NCBI GenBank assembly: GCA_964023205.1
Contig: OZ026833.1
Coordinates: 6,598,138 to 6,662,137 of the forward strand
Direction: 5' to 3'
From: Lutraria lutraria
Taxonomy: Eukaryota > Mollusca > Bivalvia > Venerida > Mactridae
Length of the DNA: 64,000 nucleotides
Shown: piece after piece, positions 1-12,000 of the stretch
How the letters are laid out: each line of letters opens with the position of its first letter
Numbering within the stretch: position 1 is the stretch's first letter
Program-made: the position numbers and the translations under genes
The notes under the pieces: model-generated
Database searches by the model: none
What the model was told of the DNA's origin: nothing
What the model saw: the letters and a program-made list of their open reading frames with translations, nothing else

Positions 1-215
1 CAGAACAACAACAACCATTTATGCCCCTTTTCAACTGTCCAAGTCATAGGAGGCAGACAGTTTATCAAATCATTGTTCCTGGAAAAAACCAGTACTAAAC
101 TTCCATCCTCCATAAACAACCGCAAAGAGACATGGTCGGTAGACGGGCTCGAACCCACGACCCTCTATCAGTTATTGGAAGTCAGCAACCTTTAAACCAC
201 TGACAGATGGAGGTG
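1..215 (-). mobile_element. tRNA-derived SINE, family A, 3' part clipped by window edge
   Basis: Read on the minus strand it has an A-box-like head, a perfect B-box-like GGGTTCGAGCCC, the core TTAGTACTGGTT, GACAGTTGAAAAGGGGCATA near the end, and a GTT-repeat tail reaching position 1. A second copy at 60383-60635 matches block for block. Confidence 0.8.
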
Positions 216-670
216 TGTCTTTACTTAAATGAGATACTGTGTGTAATCTTAAAGAATAGAAAGGGTGGCCTTAAGAACAAATCTTCATAACTTTGCGTTT
301 AAAATGTCCTTTATTTTTGTTTTTAATTCACTTTGGTTAGATCATTAACCCAGTAATTTATATAATACTCAAAATTTGGCAAGTGATAGAGTTATTACTT
401 TTATACCACAATTGATGGTCAAACAAAGCAAAACTGAATTCTAAGCAAGACGATCATACTCAACAGAAGAATACAAAAATGTGACTCAAATGTCAGAATC
501 ACAAAGATCACATCTGACGTACTGACACTTAAGTTTCCTTATAGCTACGTCAATGATTAGTTCCAAGACAATTTTAGATTTTTTCTCCGTAGTTTTGATG
601 ATTGCTTAGAGATTATTCTGATCTTAATCGTTTCTTTTCACGTAGTTCAATGAACTAACTTCCATGTTGA

Positions 671-810
671 ACAGTCAAACCTGTGATCAAATACCACCCT
701 TATTTAGAGATTATTTTGTCCTATTAATAAACAATGACAGTTTTAAAAAATGGTCTTTATTCACAGGATGGCCATTGTAATGCGGTGGATGCTAACACAG
801 GTTTGACTGT
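671..810. mobile_element. MITE-like element with ACAGTCAAACCTGTG inverted ends
   Basis: Starts ACAGTCAAACCTGTG and ends CACAGGTTTGACTGT, a terminal inverted repeat of about 15 bp, with a 140-bp span and no coding capacity. It is one of nine copies in this window. Confidence 0.8.
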
Positions 811-1854
811 ACATGGTAAAGCTATTGAAAGTGAAATTCATTGAAATATATACCAAAAAACGACTTTACAGAAACAAAAACTGATATTAATAAATTTAGC
901 TTTTTTCAATATTACTCTTATCGTTAAATTACTTTAGGATTATATCTCAATTTAATACTTATAAGCTAATTCAGGGTTCTCAATAACAGCAGGCTGCAGG
1001 ACTTTTAGGAATCTCAAAAGTTCATAAAATATTGCTAGAAAATGCTCAGACCCCCCTCTAGTAGCAGGCCTGTAGCCTGTTGGCCACAAACTTATTGAGA
1101 ACCCAAAGCTATGCAAAAAGGCCAAACATTTTTACAAAACAAAACAGACTTTTTTTCAGCAAGCAGGATTTGGGTGTGTTAATATGTTCACAAGTGTTAT
1201 CTCCCTTGATGCTTTAAACTCAAAATATCAAGTTCCGTGTCATGCTAAATAACGTAATTATGCACATGCATCAGCGACCATTTTCTTCTGCCATTAGTTC
1301 GGCAAATCCACTGGTATAAATTATATTTCCTTTGACATTTCCATTACAACATTTCCAGATAAGAGTTTTTTTCCATACATTTTGTTGCTGACATTAATCA
1401 AATACCAGACCTTCCCTTATCAACGCCCCTCTCCAAATAATAGTGACTTTCCTTTTTAAAACTTCATTGCGACTCTATCCCTAAAATCCTTCTAAGTGTA
1501 TAAAAGCATCAAAAGATTGTTCAAACTATGACTGGACACATACAGAAAATTCCGGAAAATACAGTGCTACCATGGGGCTTTTTTAGTACACATACGGTTA
1601 TTTGAGAATATAGTAAGGGGATAAATTTCTCCCAGACAAATGATTAGGTTTAATGACCCAAACGATGCCATTTCTCAGACAATATTGTATATCCTGATAG
1701 AAATATCTGTAATCTGTTGTGAATGCAAATAATCAGACAAAGAGTTAAAGGACTTGGATATTTCATGACAACGATCACGTTCATCATTGTCAACAACAAA
1801 ATCCTTATCAGTTACAATATCATCATAAAAATCGTTCAAAAACATTATTTTTAA

Positions 1855-2000
1855 AAAACAACAACAACAACATTATCGTCAACCCGATGATCAACAACAC
1901 CTTCAGCATCTGCATCATCATCATCATTATTATCATCATCATCAATAACAACAACATAATCCTCAACACCTTCAGCACCTGCACCAAATTCGACATTATC
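1855..2000. repeat. CAA/CAT microsatellite
   Basis: Runs of CAACAACAAC and CATCATCATC interrupted by two related AACACCTTCAGCA segments. The reading frames through it are Asp/Val- or Met/Ile-rich and are artefacts of the triplet repeat. Confidence 0.85.
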
Positions 2001-2675
2001 ATCATCAACATCAGTAACAACAAAATTATCAACAGCAAAATATTTCAAGTATTATAAGTTAACTTGGTGCATGTTTTATATAACTGAAGGTTTAACATAA
2101 TATATGACAGAACTTCTTAGGAATCAATCCAAGAGAAAATACAGTAATTCAACTATTTTACTACAATTTTATGATACCTATGTAATGATGATTTCCATGC
2201 TTGAAATAATTAAATGTCTGATCAAATCAATGTACAGACATTATGTTTTATACACAAGAAGGGATGTTACATAGATTTCATAGTAGAGCATTAGGCCAAG
2301 GAATTACAGCCTAGTTTATGGTATCATCCCATAAGTATATTGAAGAATTTTCCCTAATGTATCATGAAGTTTTCAAATATGAAATGATATGGCAAGAAAC
2401 ACTGACAGAGACCAAACAAAAGTCTAGGACTGGTCTGTAAATTGAAACCCGGAAATTTTTTGAAATCTCAAAAAACACACGATATTATGATAGTGATATT
2501 ACAATACATAGAGTTGCATGCTAACTGAGAAATAATGACATCCCTATTGTATCAGAAATTTTGTCAAATGATAGCTTCCTTTAAAGTGGTCATATATCAT
2601 TACATGTATTAAACATGGTGAAAATAACAAAATCAATGATTACGTAAAACATTGGTACATCAAACATATAGGGCC

Positions 2676-2815
2676 CCAAGTGGTGGATTGGTTATGGTAT
2701 CTGATTTGTAATGTCTAACCTATCATTGCTCCGATTTTGAATCCCAGCTGGGATCAAGTTCCACATTTGAGGAAGCTGTGCGGCTAGCTCAATAACATGA
2801 CAGTTGCAGCAATTT
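2676..2815 (+). mobile_element. SINE family B fragment
   Basis: Head AGTGGTGGATTGGTTATGG, degenerate B box TTTTGAATCCCAGC, then GAGGAAGCTGTGCGGCTAGC, which matches the copies at 12226 and 53470. Truncated 3' of that block. Confidence 0.65.
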
Positions 2816-2988
2816 TTTAAAAATATTTTTTATTCCAGCTTTTTATTTACAGTACAGGCTTAATTGTTGTGTCAACACCAACAACTAAAAATGCCAACAA
2901 ACTTGCCCATATTTACAAGTTTGGGTTGCATTACTGTAAACCAACCTTCTTTTCAAGGATAGCCAAAGAAAAGACAAAGTTAACTTAC

Positions 2989-3063
2989 CATATTATCTTG
3001 AGTTTATAGACAGTATCTGAATGTTCTGTATCATCAAACATCTGAAACTGTTGATATTGATGT
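2989..3063 (-). CDS. AFF4-like: AFF exon, 75 bp, next part of the C-terminal homology domain
   Basis: Acceptor TGTATTTTCAG, donor ATAATATG|GTAAGTT. Only one of three frames is open, and it is the one the previous exon demands (first base completes Gly). It reads HQYQQFQMFDDTEHSDTVYK then LKII, and leaves TG, most likely Cys once completed. Human AFF1 has [28 protein letters not shown] at this place: the D-D-T-E/D-A-T loop and the K-L-x-I/V-I/L-C end line up. The conserved LRC helix should open the next exon. The 9.9 kb gap to the previous exon makes this less certain than the others. Confidence 0.78.
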
Positions 3064-6000
3064 CTGAAAATACATGAAAAAAATCATAAAAAATAGGAAA
3101 TAAAATACATGCTAACTAACACTAACATATTAATAGATATGCAATTGTCAATGAAGATGGTTGGATTTTTTTGACAAGAGTTTTTCCTAGTAATCATCTT
3201 CTTGTCTAAAGAACTAATTCTCACCATAGTAGATATACCTAAAAATGAAAAATACATAAAAAAGGAGGTTAAATTCAGTAACATTTTCTTACTCAAATCT
3301 ATATTTAACATATAAACCTTGTACAACAAAAAATTGGGATGAATTTTGTGAAATATTTGCAGCTTTGCATGTGTGCCACAGAATTAACTGCACAAAAAAA
3401 TAAAAATGTTAAATCTGTTGATGTGAAGTTTCCTATTGCCAGAGCCAATAGTCTAAGGCTACGATGAAGCCCCCACCCCCTTCCTGCCCAAGAGGTTACA
3501 AACTAGAGAACAGTCTATGAGTTCAAATCTACGTTCCATTCTCAAAGTATTATGGCTGAAAGGATAGATCAGGCTGATAAATGTTAAATGTATGTTCAGA
3601 TCAATTATACTGTTAGATTAATGTATCAATAATACCCTGATTGTCTGATCATAATTAACTTAGAAACATTAAAAGAAAAGATATGAGATTGGAGCCTGGA
3701 GACTGATGTTAAGTTCTATAACCTCAAATCCTGGAATATTCAGCTCAATATTGACCTAAGTCCAAGTTTTCAGTTACCAACCAGTGACAACAGACAGCGG
3801 AAGACTGTAAAGGGACCGTACTGAAGCCATATCTTTACATAAGTGATCAATTCTTGACAACAGCTCTTAGCAAACCAGTCAATGCATAAAAATGAAGACA
3901 GACAATTTAAAAGATACCTTATCATACATTAATCCATAATATAAAAACAGGCAATTTTTTTATATTTGCTGGAAATAACAAGAATAGAGATAAGTCAACA
4001 CAAATGAATTAATCAGTAATACCTTAAGCAGTTTTGTTCTTGCTTTTTCACATTAAACAACACTATAAGGTCGAGAACCAGTCACGCCAAACAACACTAT
4101 AAGGCCGAGAAACAGTCATATAAAACAACACTATAAGGTCGAGAACCAGTCACATCAAACAATACTATAAGGCAGAGAACCAGTCACACCAAACAACACT
4201 ATAAGGTCGAGAACCAGTCACATCAAACAACACTATAAGCCCCAGAACCAGTCACAATAAACAATAATATGACAAGGACAAGAAGCAGCAAGCCTTACAA
4301 AAACATACAAAGTATGCAAGAGAACCTATGTCGAACCCTTACACTCTATTCATAAAATAAATCAAGATCCTCTCTTGCATGGGTCTACAAACCAACACCG
4401 TAACTGGCAGATTTTTATTTCTTTCCAGACTCAAGTGATTAGCCAATAAACATCAGTTTTATTTCTTACAGGAACGTTTTCAACTGTTAAAGAACACTTT
4501 TTTCCACACACAATAAATAAATAGTAAGAAACAGTCTAGACAGTACTAGAAGGAGTAGCGTACAGAGATACATCACATCTACAGGAGCGGTTTCAATTAT
4601 CTATCGATATACAGAACATATTCTCATCAACTTTATGAAGCAGATATTTCTGGTGGTTTTAACATAGATCAAATAGCTCTCAGTCAATCAGTCAATGAAA
4701 GAAAAAGCATTTTCATGTAAAAAGAGAGAAAAAATGTGAAATGTCCAAATGATAAAACATACATGTAATTTAATCTACGAGCCAGCCAAATGAATGGTGT
4801 ACTCTATGTTATTGTATCAATAAAAGAGTTCAGAAAATCCCTAGGAAGTGGGATGGTTTCATCAAATACAGTGCCAGACTAAATGACCACAAATAGAGTG
4901 CAATGTACATGTATAAAGTCCACTATACTACAATTAAAAATCTCTAAATCTGTTAGCATGAAACTAGTATTTAGTCAACTAGTGAAGACATATATAGCCG
5001 AAAACATATACAGTCACTATACCACAAAGATCCCTAAAATGTGAAACATGAAATGAGTATTTTGTCTACAAGGGAAGAACACAATAAAGTCGGCTAAATC
5101 CATATAGATCAAATACATACAGTCAAACCTGTGTTAGCGGCCACCTCCGAATAAAGGCCATTATTTTAAAAAAACATCATTGATCATTAAGAGCAAAATG
5201 ACCTCCAAACAAAGGTCACCTGGCCTTTGTTCACAGGTTTGACTTTTCTAACTTCAAAACACCTTCAGCAATTCATGTATTCCAATCTGCACTGTACATC
5301 ATAGACAGAAACAATTAATACAGCAATTCTTTGAGGACAGATTAATTCTGGATTGATACACAGAGACAGTTAGAATATCCAATGCTACTCAAGTCATTAA
5401 ATCTGCATGGCTTTCTTTATTAACTCCATTAACTTCAGCTATTTCATCAAAACAATAATCAACGAAATCCCATGTTGCTTCCACAGTGGGAAGACTTTTA
5501 ATAGCATTTAACTCATAACAATTCAATTAACACGGAATACTGCAGAAAACAATCACATGGTTCAGTCAAAGTGAGTACAAATGAGTCGTAAGTCGCTGAT
5601 TTCTAACCAATGTTTACAACCTTCTTGCGTCCAAAGGAAAAAGAAATCACTCGACAGGAGTCGATAATTTATAAAGCGATACATTTCAACCTGAATCCTT
5701 AGATCAACAAATGAGATACCAAAATGTTAACAGTCCTCTAGGGGACAGGTGTTCGTGACTATTTCTTTGAACAAACAGTACTGAAAGGGTAAAACTTATC
5801 GATACTCCTATTTCTATGGTAATGAAACTATACCACACAAAAACATGGTACATAAATTTCTTTTCATAAAACTTTGAATTGTTTGGATGTGAATACATTA
5901 AAACCTGTGTTAGCAGCCACCTATGAATAAAGCCACCATATAAATAAAGGCCATTCTTTGAAAATCGTCATTGATTAATGAGAACAAACTGACCGCCTTA

Positions 6001-9000
6001 AAATGGCCCCCTGTCAAAAAAGACCACATTTTGTCATTCCCGGGGCTAGCCTTTATTTGTTGGTTTGACTGTAATGCCGAGTTTCATGTGACAATGAGTA
6101 TTTCCTACATACAGTAAAACATGGTTACAGTGAACCCTGATGGATATTTTGATGTTAGATTCATCATGCCACAAGGAATTATATAAATAACCATGTTCGA
6201 CAGTACATCTCAATCAGTAGAAGCGAAGGGGAGCGAACTGATTGTGTAAGACCAGTCCAAAACTCAAGCGTCTGATTGGCTGTTTCTGTTCTCAATTTGA
6301 ATCTGACCAATGGTAAGCCTGCATTTCTAGACTGGTCTCATGATATAACATTTTCACTTAGAAACCAATTTGCAACTTCAGATGAATTCACAATGACCCA
6401 GTCAAAATTATAGGTGACCCACTAAGAAAAACTGAAGAATTCCTGTTCTTACTACAATGAAACATTAAGAGACACAACTTCCAGACAGCCAAATGACATA
6501 TTCCGCTGACGATAGTACTTGATAGAAAAATGTTAAAACACACACAAGGCCACACAAACTTCACAACAACAATGAGATATGTCTAGACATCAAAGAGCAA
6601 TTCACTTTCCTAATTCACCAATTCACAAACTGTTTTCTGTCATGACATAGACATATGATGTAATTGATACTGTATCTTTATAAGTCCGAAATCTAGTCTG
6701 TGTTGCAATGTCTCCAAAATGAAGCACACCCATAAGGCCAACCTTAAAAATTGCTTGTTTGTGGTGGCTGGGTGGCTGGGTTGGTAGGACAGAAGGATAT
6801 TTTCTTTTACCATTTAAACTCAAAATACATGTTAGAATGCTATTTTTATTGAAAACAACAACAACATAACTTAACCTATTAAAAGCGGCCAAAAAAATTT
6901 GTTAGGATAATTTCTGGTGAGTAGGTAGCGTTACCCCGACAAAATATATTTAAACATAGCCTTAAAGAATGAATTCATGACAAGGTTATCAGACTACCAG
7001 TGACATACCAGAGAATTCGGACATTTCACCAACATAATGTCACGGTTAAAAACAAGTAGAACAATAATTTAAATACATCTGTTTTTAAATGCCAACATTT
7101 TTTTATAACAAATTTTCATAATTGCTCACAAAGCGTGAAAAAAAGTCCATATTAATTAAAAGCACAGAGATTCTTTCTAGGAAAAAAACACAAAATAATA
7201 ACTTGGGAGTAGAATCATTGATGTTAAATGCGTAACCAAATTAAAATGGTGATTCATTTACGTAATCAAATTAAAACGTTGATTCTCTTTAAATAAAACA
7301 TTCTTTCCATTTCAATTCGGAGAAACTTGCATTAACACTAATTCTATGCACAATCGAAATAGAATCAAGGATATAAACTTTAAATGATCAATGTAGCTGT
7401 CAAAATTATAACCATTTTGCAAGTACATGCAATGTACCGACTCAATTAAATACCAATTAAGGTAAGTGTCCTCATTAAAGATTCATCAGTCAATGGAACT
7501 GAGTTCAATATTTTGAAAATCTGGAATGAAATTTAGCAGCAATGCAAGACTCTATATATGAGAACTTGAAAATTTCAATTTGAATTCAAGGAAAAATATG
7601 CACAAAAAATGCTTCCTAATTTATGTTCTAACTAATCTAAATTGTCTCCAGCTTTATAATAATAATTCTACCAGTCTCTCAGCAGACAACTAATTTAAAC
7701 ATTGAGAGGTCTTTGGAAAATGGAAAGCGCAGTTTAGACAGTTTTGAGGTTTTTGTCCACCATAAACTTACGTAAGACTATAAAACAATTCTCTAACTAA
7801 AATACTGCGGTACAAAATAAGGTACATGACAGACAGAGCTGTGGTTAATGAGTCGTTCTCTTAAAATAAATTTTGTGCAAATGTCAGTACAGTGCTTTGA
7901 AGTATGGAGAAATTTAGTTAAAAATCTATCATTAACAAATTTGACAAACTTTTAAACTAAGGGTTTCTTTTACATGACTCACTGTCATTCAGCCATTCTG
8001 TATACTCCAATGTCTTACAGATTGTCATGGATAAAACTTAAATATTTGTGGTCCAGTTATTTTTAACTATATTAGTAGCTCGTTTCCCCTTATTTTAACC
8101 TATCTAATCAAATATTTATTCAAAATTCTCAAGTACTTAATAAATAACTGTAGTATTCAGTGACCAATTAAGGGAGGTAACCCCATCCTTAATTTTGTAT
8201 TAAAAACTATAACTACTAAGATCATGACACTAAGTTGAGTGGAAGTGAAGTGGATAATTAAGGTGTTGCCTGCACAGATGGGATGTTCTGAGTAAAAAAA
8301 TGCATAAGGTCAAGTTCTCATCTTGATGCATTCAAGTACGATTTATTTTAGGAAGCATTATTTCCAATCATATGACAGTATCATTATAATCTGCAAGTTA
8401 AAACAACATAGCATAGAAGGATAGGCTAATCATTTAAGGGTGCAGTAACTTAAGTACTTTGAATTCATAAGGAGAGGACATCCTCAGTAAGGGGAATCCT
8501 TTTTTTATAAAAATTAAGGCAAAATCAAAAGAAGGAATCCTCTGCCAGGGAAATCTATAAGGGGACAGAATGAGGGGAGATCCTCTTTGAAGGGAATTCC
8601 TGAAGAATTGTGGAAATACTTTATAATTAAGGGAAATCCCTAGAAATGGGAAATCCTCAACAAAGTAAAAAAAAAAAAAATTCTTCAACAGAGGAATTCT
8701 TTAGTACTGAGGAAAATTCTGACCAGTAATGCATGCTACCACAGTTCTACAACATAATAAAGTGTCATACAATTTTAAAAATTCAAAATTTTGAAGAAGA
8801 CAGATAAAAACACTTTTGCAACGACCACCCTGAAGCATCTCCAAGACAGACAACTACTTTAATTAAGATGTTATCCTCATACGTAACATTTAAAACAGGA
8901 AGTTAATACCTGTCTAGTTTTATCAGCGTTTAAAATATAAAAATTATAACGTCATGTAGTAAATAATATTGCGTGATAAGACTTTAAAATCTTGCAACTA

Positions 9001-12000
9001 GCAATCAAGGTAAGTAGTTTGTTGCTGTTAATAACACACAATATCTTTAAAAATTAGCTGAACATTATTTCCCATCCTATGAAGCACTTAAGACTGATCA
9101 AGTGTCAGAAATATTATAGTTTGCATATTTATGACAGAACATCTATTGCTAAGTTTACATGAAAGTTTTCATTATAAGTATACCATGATAACAAGACTAA
9201 AATTCAAAGCACTTGATTCAGAATACAATGATAACCAGTCTAAAATTCCAAGTAGTTGATTCATAATACAATGATAACCAGTCAAAGTTCCAATTAGTTG
9301 AATAATAGAATCAGAATACCATGATAACCAGTCTAAAATTATGAGAAGCTGATTAGTTGATTCAGAATACGATGATAACCTTTCTTAAATTCCAAGTACC
9401 TCATTCAGAACACAATGATAACCAGTCTAAAATTCCAAGTACCTCATTCAGAACACAATGATAACCAGTCTAAAATTCCAAGTAGTTGATTTATAATACA
9501 ATGATAACCAGTCAAAATTCCAAGTACCTCATTCAGAATACAATGAAAACCAGTCTAAAATTCCAAGTAGCTGATTAGTGGATTCATTGTGAAGAAAGAA
9601 ATTGACCAATGGAGAGGCTGTATTCTGAGACTGGTGCCCAAACTTATTCTCTTACATACCATGTTCATGAAATTCATAGTAATAAGATATCTTAAGATCA
9701 ATATGGAAACAGGAAATCAATATACAACATTTTTAACGTAGGAACAAATCTGTGATTGTCTTCAATGTTTATCAAAATATTGTTAATCTGCCGTCATCCA
9801 CAAATTTATATATTCATCAAGAGCCAAAACTGATTGTAATCCCAACAATTTCTGAAACTAGTTCATCATTATAATCATCAAAAAGTTTGTAACATGTTAT
9901 ATAATGTCAAGCCTGCAGCAGTCTAAAATATTAATACTAAGTAAATTACTTCATCCATATAAATCGTACAAAATCTAATAATGTAATGCTTGGTTTCTTA
10001 ATTGTGTGGGTAAAAGCCTGGAACCAACATTCCCAGCCCAATTTCCACCTCAAAACTTAACCCCAGTCGACTTTCAAAGTTTCCTCTTTTTAAAATTCCC
10101 ATCGGAGACAATAAAAACTTTCAATTGCCAGTTAAAATCATTTAATGGAGAGAATATGGATCCAATTAACCAAAATATTCCAACAGAATTATTCAGGGGA
10201 GACACAATTATTTGTGAGAAATTTTGAGGCATCTCAGTCTCATTTAAGAATATTTTGACAAACATCTAATTGTAGCAAAGAAATAAATGACTAAAAACCA
10301 ATTATTCACGAGATAAGCCCTGAAAATATTATTTGATCTTTAACCACTTTGAAGTATAAAGCACCAATACATGTACGCCTCACTCAACTCCTGTGCTATT
10401 CTAAAACACAGTACTCAGCTCTATGGTTGGGATGGGGACACTGAAAAACTTTCCTGAAATATCAGAGGGCAGAGCGGAGATTCGAACCTACAACCTTTTG
10501 TTCAGACAGTACACCAATGCCTTACCACTAACTAGACCACAGATCAACCCCTCACACACATAATCTGTCATATTAACAACCAGTACGAATAAATGAATAA
10601 ACAATTTCGGGCAGTCACATTACTGCCATTTTCATAGACAAGAAAGACTTCAATGTAAATGACAATATTCTCATACCACAGATCAGATACCAAACTTAAT
10701 ATCCTACATGTTAAGGAGAGGTTTATATAGCTATAGAATAATGCTTCAGAGTATTGTCGTTCCATTCCATGTCTCCTCAATCAATGTGAAAGATGCTACT
10801 TAAAATGTCATAATACGTCCAACCCATTCCCCACACTCGCCTCTAAAGGCCAGAATGTGTTTTCCTGTACAAACACTATATATAATTATACTATCAACTG
10901 GTAACATCCAGTATGTATCATATTTCTGTCTAGATTAGTGGAAATAGCCGCCAATAAATCAAAATATAGTAGCCTAGACATACATACTGATTTAAGAGAG
11001 AAGAGAGGCAGACGAATCAATAATTTTCTCTCCTTAATGTTAACTGGAAACCATCTACAATGGGATACACTGAGATCAGGAAAAAGGTCTGATCCACAAA
11101 TACACTCATTTGATCCAGAAATACAGTAATTAAATCAACAAATACTCAGGATTGTTCCAAAAATACACTGATTAAATCAACAAATACTCAGGGTTGTTCC
11201 ATAAATACACAAGAAACAAATACAAAACATTGTCCACAAAATGGCCTAATTACAAGTTAATTTACAAATTTCATTTTTCTACACTGAAAACCATTTTACC
11301 TTTGTTTGCAGCTCCCCCCCCCCCCTCCAAAAAGGTCATCCTGTGAACATAGGTTGATCTGATATAAAACTGTCATGGATTATTAAGAACATGATGACCT
11401 TTGAATAAAGGCCATCTGTCAATAACAGCCACAAATTGTCTCTCCCATGGGTGGCCTTTGTTCACAGGTTTGATTGTACAAGTAAGCTATCAATACCTCG
11501 ATCAAATACATAACAACACGAACAATTAAACCAATGTTCATATCAGGAAATTACTTCAAAATGTATTTTGAACCTTTTTTTCTTTAGTGTTCACAAGCCA
11601 CCTTCTGGATAAAGCAACATCATCGAACACAAATATACCATTAACTTTAAGACGCTTAATTCAAACACAGAAAAAAATAATCACGTACAACACAATGCGT
11701 TGAAAATCTAATTTTTACATGGTCACAATCCGCAACCAGTAATTAAAGTTTGCGAGACAAATATAGCATCATTACCCCCTCAGAGAAAATAGTTCAGACA
11801 TAAAGGTTAAAACAAGGACTTCTAGCCGACCACTCAATCTCATTTCCTTGTAATATTAACAAAGTATTACCAACCGAAAATAAACGCAATTATAAACAAC
11901 CATTCATCATTAAACCTATCTGATCAAGGGTATTACAGAGAAAAAGTAATAATCACAAATGGCTGGATAATATGCAAGGACGTAAATCACAATTTACTGA

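Larger units (their letters stand above)
1..2988. other. Intron or 3' end of the AFF gene, no exon recognised
   Basis: Contains a SINE (1-215), a short inverted-repeat element (671-810), a CAA/CAT microsatellite (1855-2000) and a SINE fragment (2676-2815). The remaining sequence is AT-rich and unique to the eye. I looked on the minus strand for the LRC helix and the final C-terminal-domain helices and found none, so the remaining coding exons probably lie beyond position 1. Confidence 0.5.

Noticed and set aside
2401..2450. Possible acceptor and exon for the next part of the C-terminal domain
   Set aside because: The open reading (PVLDFCLVSVSV...) has no similarity to the LRC helix expected there.
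3084..3329. 81-codon open frame on the minus strand next to the 75-bp exon
   Set aside because: AT-rich, no domain, and a different frame from the exon. A short AG...GT piece in it does not fit the gene's phase.
4056..4262. CRISPR-like array
   Set aside because: The repeats are contiguous 34-bp units with no unique spacers, in a eukaryotic intron.
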